This document shows, in pieces, positions 51,671-61,179 of a DNA stretch of 64,000 bases (position 1 is its first letter; every line of letters starts with the position of its first letter). The stretch is from an uncultured Olsenella sp. GTDB lineage: Bacteria; Actinomycetota; Coriobacteriia; Coriobacteriales; Atopobiaceae. The stretch is from contig ONBR01000008.1 in assembly GCA_900316105.1 (NCBI GenBank), positions 1-64,000 on the forward strand, read 5' to 3'. The notes below the pieces were generated by a model. It saw nothing but the letters and a program-made list of their open reading frames with translations, made no database searches and was not told where the DNA came from. A program made the translations under genes and the position numbers.

Positions 51671-52663
51671 ATGCACATACCAGAGAACTACCTCTCGCCC
51701 TCGACCTGCGGCGTTATGACCGTGGCCATGGTGCCCGTCTGGTACCACGCGGCCAAGGAGGTCCGTCGCACCGTCCCCAGGGAGCGCATGCCGCTATTGG
51801 GCGTTGCCGCGGCCTTCTGCTTCCTCGCCATGATGTTCAACGTGCCGCTGCCCGGCGGCACCACGGGCCACGCGGTCTGCGGCACCCTGGTGGCCATCCT
51901 CTTCGGTCCCTGGGCGGCGACCATCGCCGTGTCGATCGCCCTGGCCATCCAGGCAGTCTTCTTCGGCGACGGCGGCATCCTGGCCTTCGGCGCCAACTGC
52001 TTCAACATGGCCTTTGTCCTGCCCCTTGTGGGCTACACGGTCTATAAGCTGATCGCTGGCAAGGCCCCCGATCCGCACCGCGAGCTCATCGGCGCGGGCA
52101 TAGGCTCCTACGTGGGCATCAACGCAGCCGCCCTCTGCGCAGCCATCGAATTCGGTATCCAGCCCCTCCTCTTTACCAACGCGGCAGGCCAAGCCCTCTA
52201 CTGCCCCTACCCGATCTGGGTATCCGTTCCCGCCATGATGGCGGGTCATCTCACGATCTTCGGCCTGGCCGAGGTCGTCTTCACCGTGGGCATCCTGGCC
52301 TACGTCCGCAAATCCGCCCCGTCCTTCGCCCTCGATACCAAGGCTGAGGATGCGAAACTTCCCCGCTCGGTTGCCCTCCTCATCGGCGCGCTCGTCGTGG
52401 CCTGCCCCGTCGGTCTGCTCGCAGTGGGCGACGCCTGGGGCGAGTGGTCGACCGAGGACCTCGCCGGCTTGGTCGGCTACACCCCCGAGGGTCTCGCAGG
52501 CGGTTGGGAGTGGGGCGCCTTCTTCCCCGACTACGCCATCGGCGGCATGCCCGACTGGATCGGTTACATCCTTTCCGCCGTCATCGGCGTCGCCCTGCTC
52601 GTGATCGTCTTTCGCCTGGCAGCCAGCAGTGCAAAGCCGCAAGCGGACTTCGATGCAGCATAG
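51671..52663 (+). CDS. cbiM: ECF transporter S component CbiM/NikM with a fused PDGLE-like tail
   Basis: A 330-residue membrane protein. The N-terminus MHIPENYLS supplies the metal-binding Met-His. A core of about seven helices contains FCFLAMMFNVPLPGGTTGHA. The last 90 residues (GDAWGEWSTEDLAGLVGYTP and a final helix) form a CbiN/PDGLE-type partner domain. Because the next convergent cluster is urease, nickel is the more likely substrate. The ATG has AGGGAGG upstream. I saw no B12 box for a cobalamin riboswitch in 51533-51670; that gap holds GGTTACC twice and a GGACCA/TGGTCC stem. Confidence 0.88.
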   Translation: MHIPENYLSPSTCGVMTVAMVPVWYHAAKEVRRTVPRERMPLLGVAAAFCFLAMMFNVPLPGGTTGHAVCGTLVAILFGPWAATIAVSIALAIQAVFFGDGGILAFGANCFNMAFVLPLVGYTVYKLIAGKAPDPHRELIGAGIGSYVGINAAALCAAIEFGIQPLLFTNAAGQALYCPYPIWVSVPAMMAGHLTIFGLAEVVFTVGILAYVRKSAPSFALDTKAEDAKLPRSVALLIGALVVACPVGLLAVGDAWGEWSTEDLAGLVGYTPEGLAGGWEWGAFFPDYAIGGMPDWIGYILSAVIGVALLVIVFRLAASSAKPQADFDAA

Positions 52664-53609
52664 CGATCAAATCATAGACACACCTGTCGCGCAGCCCGGC
52701 GCATCATCGGTCGACGCCGGGCTGCCCGACGCGTCATCAACTAGCTCCGCATCACTCGATTCCTCACTGCCCGATTGGCTCTCGCATTCCGAGAACTACC
52801 AGCCTGGCCGCGACCGCGACGGTTTTATTGCGAAAAGCCTGCTCTCCATGACGGGGGTTCTCGCCCGTCTGCGTTTGGACGACGGCGTGAAGACCGGTCT
52901 CTCGCCATCAGCCGGCTGCAAGATCGCCTGCGGCTTCGTCTGTATCCTGCTCACCTCGCTCACACGCAACTATGCCTTCGTCCTGGTCATGCTGGCCCTG
53001 GTCCTTGTCCGCATGGCCACGCTTCCTGGCAAAATCTTGCGCCGGACGGCGTCGGTGGCCTTCACGGCGGCAGCGCTCTCCTTCCTTCTCATGCTCCCCG
53101 CCATTCTCCTTGGCCAGCGCCAATCGGCTCTCCTTGTGGGGACCAAGGTCCTGGTCACTGTCTCCCTGGCCATGATCGTGGCGGGCACCACCCCCTTCCA
53201 CGAGCTCACGGCCGCCCTGCGCGGCTTCCATGTGCCCGACGTCGCGATCATGACCGTCGACCTGGCCCTGCGGAGCATCGCCCGTCTGGGCCGTCTCGCC
53301 ATCGAGGTGCTGACCGCCCTGCGTCTCCGCAGTATCGGGGTCAACGACAACAAGGGTGGGTCAGCCGGAGGTGTGGGCGGCGTGCTCTTCCTCAAATCCG
53401 CCGAGACCGCCACGGTCGCCCACGACGCCATGGTCTGCCGGGGCTTCACCGGCGAGTACCGGTGCGGGCGCAGCCAAAACGGTTCCCGCCATGCCGACCG
53501 CTACCGCCGCGCACCAGCCTTCGTCCGCGCATGCCTCGTAGACCTCGCCTGGGCGGCTGCTACCATGGCATTAGCCTTGCTCTACTTCTACCTACAGCCC
53601 TTGACCTAG
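52653..53609 (+). CDS. cbiQ: ECF transporter transmembrane component CbiQ
   Basis: A 318-residue T component that links the S component to the ATPases. The N-terminal 70 residues are hydrophilic; six helices follow (LLMLPAILLGQRQ; LLTSLTRNYAFVLVM) and a coupling AVTALRLRSIGV-like motif (VLTALRLRSIGVNDNKGG). The ATG lies inside the cbiM stop region; a GTG at 52629 would add eight residues. Translationally coupled to cbiM. Confidence 0.85.
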   Translation: MQHSDQIIDTPVAQPGASSVDAGLPDASSTSSASLDSSLPDWLSHSENYQPGRDRDGFIAKSLLSMTGVLARLRLDDGVKTGLSPSAGCKIACGFVCILLTSLTRNYAFVLVMLALVLVRMATLPGKILRRTASVAFTAAALSFLLMLPAILLGQRQSALLVGTKVLVTVSLAMIVAGTTPFHELTAALRGFHVPDVAIMTVDLALRSIARLGRLAIEVLTALRLRSIGVNDNKGGSAGGVGGVLFLKSAETATVAHDAMVCRGFTGEYRCGRSQNGSRHADRYRRAPAFVRACLVDLAWAAATMALALLYFYLQPLT

Positions 53610-53616
53610 GAGACCC

Positions 53617-54372
53617 ATGCACACATCACAGCATCCGCAGAGCCTCCACCATCCGCATGCCGACGAGGACAGTTCTCGCCCGCTTATCGAGTTCTCAGAC
53701 TTCTGCTTTGCCTACGAAGGCTCGCCGACCCTGTCCCACATCGACCTGACCATCGACGCCGGCGAGTCCGTGGTCCTTATGGGCGACAACGGCTCGGGCA
53801 AGTCGACCCTGCTCAAGGCCCTGAATGGTCTGGTCCTCGCCCAGCGGGGCTCCTACCGGTTCGACGGACAGGCGGTCGACGCCGCCAGTATGCGCGACCC
53901 TGCCTTTTCCAAGCGTCTCCACCAACGGGTGGGCTTCATCTTCCAGGACTCGGACGCCCAGCTCTTCTGTGCGAGCGTGGAAGATGAAATAGCCTTTGGA
54001 CCTCGACAGATGCAGCTATCGGAGCAGGAAGTGTCCCGCCGGGTGGACGATGTCTGCCGCCTCCTGGACATCGACAGGCTCCGCAGCCGCGCGCCCTACA
54101 ACCTCTCGGGTGGCGAGCAAAAGAAGGTCGCCATCGCCTGCATCCTCTCGATGAACCCCGACGTCTACTGCTTCGACGAGCCCCTGAACGGCCTGGACCA
54201 AAAGACCCGCACCTGGCTCGTGGGCTTCCTGGGCCAGCTCAAGGCCGCGGGCAAGACCCTGGTCATCGCCACCCACGACCAGTCCCTGGCCGACGAGGTG
54301 GCCGACTGGTTCGCCTATATGGGCGATTACCACGGCTATGAGGACCGTCCCCACGTGCATATCGGGGTGTGA
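53617..54372 (+). CDS. cbiO: ECF transporter ATP-binding component CbiO
   Basis: A 251-residue ABC ATPase. Walker A is GDNGSGKSTLLKAL, the Q-loop FIFQDSDAQLF, signature LSGGEQKKVAIAC, Walker B DVYCFDEPLNGLD and the H-loop IATHDQSL. It is seven bases after cbiQ and ends three bases before the convergent ureD stop without a terminator. Confidence 0.94.
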   Translation: MHTSQHPQSLHHPHADEDSSRPLIEFSDFCFAYEGSPTLSHIDLTIDAGESVVLMGDNGSGKSTLLKALNGLVLAQRGSYRFDGQAVDAASMRDPAFSKRLHQRVGFIFQDSDAQLFCASVEDEIAFGPRQMQLSEQEVSRRVDDVCRLLDIDRLRSRAPYNLSGGEQKKVAIACILSMNPDVYCFDEPLNGLDQKTRTWLVGFLGQLKAAGKTLVIATHDQSLADEVADWFAYMGDYHGYEDRPHVHIGV

Positions 54373-54375
54373 GGA

Positions 54376-55335
54376 TCAGCGACCCTGCTCGCTGGACTTC
54401 CGCAAGTGGAGGGGACGCCAACCGCAGACGTTCTCGCGGTAGCAGCGCACGAAGGCGTCGACGACCTGTGCCGCTTGGTTATGACCGGCGGCGAGCACGC
54501 GCAGGGCCATACCGCCCCCACCCAGGAGCGACACGCCCCAGATGGCCTCGCGCCGGCCAAGGTCCCGGCAGGCCGCGTCGATCGCCGCCCGCGCCTGCTC
54601 CACGGTGGCCTGGTCCACGTCCTCGTCCACGACCATGACCTGTCGGTGAACCTCATAGCCCTCGAAGTAGCCCATCCCCGTTATGGGGTCTGTGCCAGGC
54701 ATCAGGAGCTGGTAGTCGTTGGCCACGAGAACCCCCTCGCGGCGCACCTGGGTGTGGAGGCCCAGGTCGGCAAAGCCGAAGCCGGCCCCGTCCTGGGTCC
54801 AGCCCTTGGAGATGCCCTCAGACAAGACCAGCCTGGCCCCGCGGGCCAGCTCCACTTGGCAGTCCAGCCGATAGACCGCCGTGGCAAAGGGAATCACGTC
54901 ATCCTGATAGAACTCAAAGCTGGCACCTTCGCCCACCTCGATGCGAATATCCTGACTGGTCAGCTCCCCATGGGGGCATTTGAGCACGTAAGTGCCGGCG
55001 TTGATGGTCACCGTCGCATGACAGGAGGGCGCCACCTCGTAGCGGGCGGTGTAGCGCTCGCCCTCCGTGAGACCACCGCCCGAGGCCAGCACGTAGTAAT
55101 AAGGCTGATCTCCCGCACCGGTGACCATCCGCGACGAGATGTGGGAGTTGCCCCGCCGATAGCGTCCGGTCAGGACCGTCTCGGGCTCCGTCCCCTCCGC
55201 TCGACCATCGGCACCGGCTCCGGCCTTGGCCGAGAAGGACAGACGCAGCTCACCATCCGGACGCCTGGCCCGGGCACGCGTCAGAGCCCCTGCGCTCTGC
55301 GGGGCCTGGAAAGCAGAGACGTCAGTCCTTGTCAT
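54376..55335 (-). CDS. ureD: Urease accessory protein UreD
   Basis: A 319-residue chaperone that binds apo-urease and admits UreF/Ure[30 protein letters not shown] and [17 protein letters not shown]-like text match the UreD/UreH family. The ATG at 55333-55335 is inside ureG's end and follows GGAGG. Last gene of the urease run. Confidence 0.88.
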   Translation of the reverse strand: MTRTDVSAFQAPQSAGALTRARARRPDGELRLSFSAKAGAGADGRAEGTEPETVLTGRYRRGNSHISSRMVTGAGDQPYYYVLASGGGLTEGERYTARYEVAPSCHATVTINAGTYVLKCPHGELTSQDIRIEVGEGASFEFYQDDVIPFATAVYRLDCQVELARGARLVLSEGISKGWTQDGAGFGFADLGLHTQVRREGVLVANDYQLLMPGTDPITGMGYFEGYEVHRQVMVVDEDVDQATVEQARAAIDAACRDLGRREAIWGVSLLGGGGMALRVLAAGHNQAAQVVDAFVRCYRENVCGWRPLHLRKSSEQGR

Positions 55336-55951
55336 CCTCAAGATCCTCCAGCAGGCAATCCTCCTTGATCCAGGTGATGACCTTGTCCAAGCCCTCATCT
55401 TTCATGAGGTTGGTAAAGAAGAAGCTCCCCGCATCGCGGAACTTCTCGGAGTCCTGACGCATCCGTTCCAGGTTTGCGCCCACATAGGGGGCCAGGTCGA
55501 TCTTGTTGATGATGAAGAGGTCGCTCTTGATCATGCCCTGACCAGCCTTGCGAGGAATCTTCTCGCCCTCGGCCACGTCGATCACATAAATGGAGAAGTC
55601 CACCAGCTCGGGTGAGAAGGTGGCCGCCAGGTTGTCCCCACCCGACTCCACGAAGATCAGGTCCAGGTCGGGGAAGCGCCCCTCCAGCTCGTCGATGGCC
55701 GCCAGATTCATGGAGGCGTCCTCACGGATTGCCGTGTGAGGGCAGCCGCCCGTCTCCACACCGATAATGCGATCCTCGGGCAGGACGGAGTTCTTGATCA
55801 TGTACTCCGCGTCCTCCAGGGTGTAGATGTCGTTTGTGATCATGGCCATGGAGTAGTCATGCTCCATGGCGCGGGTCAGGCGCTCGATCAGCATGGTCTT
55901 GCCGGAGCCCACGGGGCCACCCACGCCAATCCTCACCGCTCGTTTGCTCAT
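55322..55951 (-). CDS. ureG: Urease accessory GTPase UreG
   Basis: A 209-residue GTPase that powers nickel insertion. The P-loop is [17 protein letters not shown], the metal-binding [17 protein letters not shown] (Cys-Pro-His motif) is intact, then [13 protein letters not shown] and the NKxD equivalent [11 protein letters not shown]. It would work with UreE, UreF and UreD. Confidence 0.97.
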   Translation of the reverse strand: MSKRAVRIGVGGPVGSGKTMLIERLTRAMEHDYSMAMITNDIYTLEDAEYMIKNSVLPEDRIIGVETGGCPHTAIREDASMNLAAIDELEGRFPDLDLIFVESGGDNLAATFSPELVDFSIYVIDVAEGEKIPRKAGQGMIKSDLFIINKIDLAPYVGANLERMRQDSEKFRDAGSFFFTNLMKDEGLDKVITWIKEDCLLEDLEDDKD

Positions 55952-56000
55952 GGTTTTCTCGCTTTCTTTCCTGCGTCCGGCATGTGCTATTCGGGCTTCG

Positions 56001-56768
56001 CTATGACATGAAGAGACGGGCGCCCTGGGTCTCGTGGCGCATCTGCGCCAGCTCCAACCCCGGCACGCAGGCGCCCAGATAGGACTCGTCCAGACCTTCG
56101 ACTAGGTCCCACAGGGGCTCCAGGAGGGAGACGACCCTGTTCAGCGCCACCTGACCTTGCCGTTGGCCCAGGGGCACGGCGCGCACGGCGTTTTGGGCCA
56201 GGGTCGACGCCACCGAGTAGCCGTACATGACGAAGGCCTGGCGGGCGTCTGCACCACTCTCGTGCGCGAGCAGGGCGAAGGCCAGCGCCGGGTTGCCGAA
56301 GCTCTCCCCCGTCGCCATGCGGTCCACATACTCATCGAGCAGGGGGGCTCCCGTGTGCAGGAGCCGAATCAGGGAGACCATCTGCCTGGCTATGAGCCGT
56401 GTGCCCTCGCGGGTCTCGCGGGCGGGCGTAGAACAATAGATGACCCGGTCCAGGTCCCAGATCCTCCTGGCATCGCCCCGGTCGAGCGCCTCGTAGGCCA
56501 GGCGGACCAGAAGACCCTCTCCGTAGGCGTACTGGGAGCGGAAGTATGCCTCGAACCACTCCTCGAACTGCGGGGCCTTCCTGATGCGGCGATCAGAGAG
56601 GTAGTTCTCCATCCCGAAGGAATGATTGAAGGACCCGATCGGGAAGGTGGAGTCGCACACCTGGAAGAGGCGCGCATAGACCATCACGTCCAGGGTGGCA
56701 CCCGCCGAGGAGCCGGGCACGCTGCCAGCTAAGGCGGACGGGCGCCCCTTGCCCACAGAATCACCCAT
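56001..56768 (-). CDS. ureF: Urease accessory protein UreF
   Basis: A 255-residue nickel chaperone. [20 protein letters not shown] is the family N-terminus, and the C-terminal helices follow. The ATG at 56766-56768 overlaps the ureE stop, implying coupling; a later Met at 56682-56684 (MVYARLFQ) would drop 28 residues of low-complexity sequence and could also be the start. Confidence 0.9.
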   Translation of the reverse strand: MGDSVGKGRPSALAGSVPGSSAGATLDVMVYARLFQVCDSTFPIGSFNHSFGMENYLSDRRIRKAPQFEEWFEAYFRSQYAYGEGLLVRLAYEALDRGDARRIWDLDRVIYCSTPARETREGTRLIARQMVSLIRLLHTGAPLLDEYVDRMATGESFGNPALAFALLAHESGADARQAFVMYGYSVASTLAQNAVRAVPLGQRQGQVALNRVVSLLEPLWDLVEGLDESYLGACVPGLELAQMRHETQGARLFMS

Positions 56769-57297
56769 GGTCGTGATGGTCATGGTCATGGTGGTGGTCA
56801 TGGCCCTCGTGCTCGTGGTGGTGGTCATGTTCGTGATGATGGTGGTGGCTCAGGTCCGCATACCGCATGGCCTCGGTCAGCTGGCGCTTCTCCACAACGA
56901 AGCTCACACCCTGGTCGTGCAGGGTGTCCTCAACCACAGGGTCACGCAGGAGGGTGATGGTGCCCCCCTCCACCTGCACGGGCTTGTGGAGGTTGCCCAG
57001 CATGTGAGCGACGCGGCCCATCTGGTCGATGTCGCCAGGCGTGATGACCATGACCTCGTCGGGGACGACGGAGAGCATGAGCAGATCACCCCCACCCAAG
57101 TCGAAGACGGTCCCTGCCTCCAGGGCGGGCTCCCCCTCGTCCAGACGGATGCCGTAGCTGTTGCCGTGGTCCGTCTTCACACGGAGGATCCGCTTGAGGA
57201 GGTCGTCGCTCTTCACCATCGCGGTCTCCACGTGGTAGGAGTCCAGGTGGGGTATGTCGTGCGCGTTGCCCAGCGCCTTGGTCAGAATCACGGTCAT
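56761..57297 (-). CDS. ureE: Urease accessory nickel carrier UreE with a His-rich tail
   Basis: A 178-residue nickel-delivery protein. Domains follow the UreE order (TVILTKALGNAHDIPHLDSY; SDDLLKRILRVKTDHGNSYG; the central metal site in GDIDQMGRVAHMLGNLHKPV). The last 28 residues are almost all His, Asp and Glu, a nickel-storage tail. It is six bases after ureC's stop in the run. Confidence 0.95.
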   Translation of the reverse strand: MTVILTKALGNAHDIPHLDSYHVETAMVKSDDLLKRILRVKTDHGNSYGIRLDEGEPALEAGTVFDLGGGDLLMLSVVPDEVMVITPGDIDQMGRVAHMLGNLHKPVQVEGGTITLLRDPVVEDTLHDQGVSFVVEKRQLTEAMRYADLSHHHHHEHDHHHEHEGHDHHHDHDHHDHG

Positions 57298-57302
57298 TCC
57301 CC

Positions 57303-58290
57303 CTAGAACATGAAGTAACGCTGGGTCAGGGGCACCTCGTCCACCGTGTCGCAGTCGATCTCCTCGCCGTCAATCGTGGTCACGAAGGTTTGCGGGTCGA
57401 TCTGGATGCTCGCGGGCGCGTAGTCGTTGAGCTTCATGTCGCGCTTCATGAGGTTGCGGCAGTTGTGCACCGGCAGCACGATCTTGGAGAGACCCAACTC
57501 CTCCTTGACGCCATGGTCGTAGGCATACTGGGAGACGAAGGTCTTGAAGCAGCGGCCCACGGCCACACCCTTGGCCCCATAGAGCTCGCGCTCGAAGATG
57601 GGCTCGGGCGTGGGCAGGGAGGCTGAGGCATCACCCATGACGCCATAGACGATGGCACCGTTGCCCAGGACCATCTTGGGCTTGGCGCCAAAGAACTTGG
57701 GATCCCAGAGGACGAGGTCGGCGTACTTGCCCACCTCGATCGACCCGATGTAGTCAGAGACGCCCGCCACGATGGCGGGGTTGATCGTGTACTTGGCAAC
57801 GTAGCGCTTGATGCGGTTGTTGTCGGAGTACTCGGAGTCGCCGGGCAGGCATCCGCGCTGGTCCTTCATCTTGGAGGCCAGCTGCCAGCACCTCATGCCC
57901 ACCTCGCCGATGCGGCCCATTTGCCTCGGTGGAGGCACCGACGACGAAGTCCACGTCATCCATGAGGTCTGGGTTGCCTCCCTTGCCGATGCCGGCGATC
58001 TTCCCGTCGCGGATACCCACGTCGGCCTTGTAGATGCCGGTGTAGTCGATGATGACCGCACCGGAGATGATCATGTCTACGACCTGGGGGTTCTCCGAAC
58101 GAAGCTCCGTTGCCGAGACACCCATCCCGTCGCGCAGGACCTTGCCGCCACCGTACTTGCACTCCTGGCCATGCACGGTGTAGTCCTTCTCGACGCGAGC
58201 ATAGAGGTTGGTATCGCCCAGGCGGACGGAATCGCCCTCCGCAGGGCCGAAGAGCTGGGCGTACTGTACGTGGTCCATATCGAAAGCCAT
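57303..58290 (-). pseudogene. ureC: Urease alpha subunit gene, internally deleted and frameshifted
   Basis: Two out-of-frame pieces. The first, from ATG 58288-58290, gives UreC residues 1-123 ([19 protein letters not shown] through [19 protein letters not shown] and VVGASTEA). The second, from 57920, gives about 205 residues ([20 protein letters not shown] through [20 protein letters not shown] to TQRYFMF) matching the C-terminus of UreC. An intact UreC is about 570 residues, so about 242 codons are missing, plus one extra base at the join (GCA-A-ATG at 57918-57924). The deleted part would hold all nickel ligands (His134, His136, carbamylated Lys217, His246, His272, Asp360 in Klebsiella numbering) and the active-site His. 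No working urease can be made from this gene. Confidence 0.95.
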
Positions 58291-58312
58291 GGTGTGCCTC
58301 CTTTCTTACCTG

Positions 58313-58645
58313 CTAAGCCTGCGGACGGTCCATGCCGTCCAGATAGCCGTTGACCCTGTCATTGAAGCCGAAGCAGCGACGCTTGCCGCCAAAGTCCACG
58401 AGGGGGACGGTGCGGGTCTGGCCCGGCTCGAAGCGGATGGCGGTGCCCGCAGCGATGTCGAGGTGTTTGCCGTAGGCCTTTGCCCGGTCGAACCTGAGGC
58501 CCTCCTCGTTGGCCTCATAGAAGTGGAAGTTCGACCCGACCTGCACGGCACGGTCGCCGACGTTGGTAACCTCGAGCTCGATGGCCTCGTAGCCTACGTT
58601 GTAGGGGACAGGCCCCTCGGTGAGGTAGTACTCTCCTGGAATCAT
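58313..58645 (-). CDS. ureB: Urease subunit beta
   Basis: A 110-residue structural subunit. [40 protein letters not shown] and GMRLDIAAGT-like text ([20 protein letters not shown]) are typical. It lies between ureA and the broken ureC, 23 bases after ureA. Confidence 0.95.
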   Translation of the reverse strand: MIPGEYYLTEGPVPYNVGYEAIELEVTNVGDRAVQVGSNFHFYEANEEGLRFDRAKAYGKHLDIAAGTAIRFEPGQTRTVPLVDFGGKRRCFGFNDRVNGYLDGMDRPQA

Positions 58646-58668
58646 GACAGCCTCCTTGGCTGGGCTGG

Positions 58669-58971
58669 TTACTTGATGGGGTCGTGGACGGTCACGAGCT
58701 TGGTGCCGTCAGGGAAGGTGCACTCCACCTGGATCATGGGGATCATCTCGGGCACTCCCTCCATCACGTCGGCGCGGGTCAGCAGGGAGCCGCCCTCTGC
58801 CATGAGCTCGGCCACGGTCTTGCCGGCACGGGCACCTTCCATGATGTCCTTGGTGATGAAGGCAACTGCCTCAGGGTGGTTGAGCTTGAGGCCTGACGCC
58901 TTGCGCTGCTCGGCGATGAAGCCGGCCAGCCAGGTCTCCATCTTCTCGCGTTCCTTCTCGGTGAGATTCAT
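58669..58971 (-). CDS. ureA: Urease subunit gamma
   Basis: A 100-residue structural subunit with [36 protein letters not shown] and the C-terminal [19 protein letters not shown]. First structural gene of the cluster, about 100 bases after ureI. Confidence 0.96.
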   Translation of the reverse strand: MNLTEKEREKMETWLAGFIAEQRKASGLKLNHPEAVAFITKDIMEGARAGKTVAELMAEGGSLLTRADVMEGVPEMIPMIQVECTFPDGTKLVTVHDPIK

Positions 58972-59074
58972 GAGCGTGTGCTCCCTTCTTCGTTGGTACT
59001 AACCTGCCGAATGACTCCCATCCCGACCGGGCAGCACCCTGGCAGCCCGCCGGAAGACTCGTATCGAAAGGGGC

Positions 59075-59617
59075 CTAGAGGGGCCAGACGCCCGTGAGCA
59101 TGAGAAAGCCGGGGATCCACGCCGTGATGACCCCCTCGATTACCCCCAGGTAGCTGGGGAACTTGCCCAGATCCTTGCCTAGGGTGCTCCCCAAGAAGCC
59201 CGTCAGCCAGAGCAGGCCCCAGAGCCACCAGATAATGCCGTAGATGGGGCCGAAGACCCCCACGAAGCCCGCCTTGCCGGCGTAATTGATCCAAGAGAGG
59301 AAACCGCAGGGTATCGAGTTGATGGCCACGAAGAGGCTGAAGATGCCGTAGAGGCGCTGGTCCAGGTCGAAGATGGTGTTGAATGCCGAGTAGAGATAGG
59401 TGAAGGCAAAGAGAAGGCCCGTCGCGCAGCCATAGAACCACCAGGGCCCCTGGCCCGTGCAGGCACCGTAGATGATGACCGCGAAGTTGCAGACCACCCC
59501 CAGGCCGCCCGTGAAGATGTTCATGACCGCACTGGACTTGTCCTCGATCTCAAGGATGCCGCTCGCACCGTTGCTAATGAGCACGATGCCCACGTAGAGC
59601 AGGACCACTCCTAACGT
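59075..59617 (-). CDS. ureI: AmiS/UreI-family urea channel, start codon replaced by ACG
   Basis: A six-helix membrane protein of about 180 residues. The translated N-terminus (T)LGVVLLYVGIVLISNG equals the MLG(L/V)VLLYVGIVLISNG of Helicobacter UreI if the codon ACG at 59615-59617 stands where ATG belongs. AAGGG lies six bases before this ACG, the correct spacing. The nearest conventional start, GTG 59606-59608, has the ribosome binding site too far away. Later landmarks are GPWWFYGCATGLLFAFTYLY and WLWGLLWLTGFLGSTLGK. The first gene of the urease run; no terminator separates it from ureA. Confidence 0.82.
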   Translation of the reverse strand, partial: TLGVVLLYVGIVLISNGASGILEIEDKSSAVMNIFTGGLGVVCNFAVIIYGACTGQGPWWFYGCATGLLFAFTYLYSAFNTIFDLDQRLYGIFSLFVAINSIPCGFLSWINYAGKAGFVGVFGPIYGIIWWLWGLLWLTGFLGSTLGKDLGKFPSYLGVIEGVITAWIPGFLMLTGVWPL

Positions 59618-59956
59618 GGCTCACCCTTCCCTTCCACTCGAGCAAATGTTGGGCGGGAAGGGGCTCATTGCATGCCGCCAACCCGATTCAGGGAAATACG
59701 ATAGCTTCGAGGCGGCCTCTAGCGGCTTACAAGCTGGACACTGTAACCACCCTGCGTGGGAAAGGCAACAAGCGCGTACCTCTATTGAAACGACAAGGCA
59801 ATCTTGCCCCTAGGGGAATGCGGCTGCGCATAAGACGCGCAGGATGAGTGGCCTTTCTCTGCCGTCCCGGACGGATGGGGGCATCGCTAATCATGACCGG
59901 GAGGTCAGCGGTACAATCGTTGCCGTCAAACTTCCACTCACACCCAAGGAGGACCC
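59618..59956. other. 339-base control region between ureI and mtnA
   Basis: No gene. It should hold the promoters of the divergent urease and mtnA units. TACAAT at 59912 is a possible -10 for mtnA without a good -35. I found no clear NikR operator or NiCo riboswitch. Confidence 0.4.
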
Positions 59957-61036
59957 ATGCAGGAGGAAAACCCCGGCACCGTCGTGAACGTGGACGCCGT
60001 TGAGCTTGCCGATGACGGCTCGGCGGTCGTAATCATCGACCAGACCCTGCTCCCCAACCACGTGGAGTACCTGAACCTGACTAGCGCCAAGGACATGTAC
60101 GACGCGATCTTTGAGCTGAAGGTCCGCGGCGCGCCTGCAATCGGCGTCTGCGCCGGCTATTGCTACTATGTCCTGGCTCGCCAGGAGGCCGAGGCCGCCA
60201 GCGACTACGCGGACTTCGCGGCCCGCATGGCCAAGCAGCGCGACTACCTGAACTCCTCGCGCCCCACCGCGGTGAACCTCTCCTGGGCGCTCAACCGCAT
60301 GCACGGCGTGGTCGAGGCCAACGCCGGCAAGCCCGTCGACCAGATCGTGAAGCTCCTGGAGACCGAGTGCAAGGCTATCCACTCCGAGGACCTGGCCATG
60401 AGCGAGGCAATCAGCGCCTATGGCGCATCGCTGCTCAAGGACGGCGACGGCGTTCTCACCCACTGCAATGCCGGCCCTCTGGCCTGCCTGGGCTACGGCA
60501 CCGGCCAGGGTCCCCTCTTCTATGCCCATGACCACGGCAAGGAGGTCCATGTCTTTGCCGACGAGACCCGTCCCCTCCTCCAGGGCGCCCGCCTGACCTC
60601 CTACGAGCTCACCAAGGCAGGCATCGACGTGACCTTGATCTGCGACAACATGGCCTCCATCGTCATGAAGAACGGCTGGGTCCAGGCCTGCATGGTGGGC
60701 TGCGACCGGGTGGCCATGAACGGCGACGCCGCCAACAAGATCGGCACCTCCGGCGTGGCCATCCTGGCCAAGCACTACGGCATCCCCTTCTACGTCCTGG
60801 GACCTACCTCCACCATCGACCAGAACTGCCCCACGGGAGCCGACATAAAGATCGAGGAGCGTGACCCCGACGAGATCAAGACCAAGTTCTACGCCGAGCC
60901 CAAGGCCCTGCCCGAGACCAAGTGCTACAACCCCGCCTTTGACGTGACGGACCACGAGCTGATCACCGCCATCATCACCGAGAAGGGCATCTGCAGGCCT
61001 CCCTACACCCAGAGCCTGGCAGCCTTGTTCGAGTAA
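59957..61036 (+). CDS. mtnA: S-methyl-5-thioribose-1-phosphate isomerase
   Basis: A 359-residue enzyme of the methionine salvage pathway. [35 protein letters not shown] (catalytic Cys) and [16 protein letters not shown] (catalytic Asp; Cys replaces the usual Ala/Gly before DR) and [15 protein letters not shown] are in place. The ATG has AAGGAGG upstream. A nucleoside phosphorylase (deoD) follows two genes later, which would suit salvage of methylthioadenosine, but MTA phosphorylase identity was not shown. Confidence 0.93.
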   Translation: MQEENPGTVVNVDAVELADDGSAVVIIDQTLLPNHVEYLNLTSAKDMYDAIFELKVRGAPAIGVCAGYCYYVLARQEAEAASDYADFAARMAKQRDYLNSSRPTAVNLSWALNRMHGVVEANAGKPVDQIVKLLETECKAIHSEDLAMSEAISAYGASLLKDGDGVLTHCNAGPLACLGYGTGQGPLFYAHDHGKEVHVFADETRPLLQGARLTSYELTKAGIDVTLICDNMASIVMKNGWVQACMVGCDRVAMNGDAANKIGTSGVAILAKHYGIPFYVLGPTSTIDQNCPTGADIKIEERDPDEIKTKFYAEPKALPETKCYNPAFDVTDHELITAIITEKGICRPPYTQSLAALFE

Positions 61037-61127
61037 GCCGCACGAGTGCCGACGACATGGCTTCGCGTTCGGATGGCTTCACCCTTGGCGAAGGACTCAC
61101 GTGCGCGCCATGTCGTCGACACCCTGT

Positions 61128-61156
61128 GTGACAAAAGGGCCAGGCGCTTTTGTCAC
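61128..61156. repeat. Palindromic repeat family A, copy 5
   Basis: GTGACAAAAG/CTTTTGTCAC arms around GGCCAGGCG, between mtnA and trmL. Confidence 0.9.
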
Positions 61157-61179
61157 GCCCTCGCGTTGGAAGGAATCGC

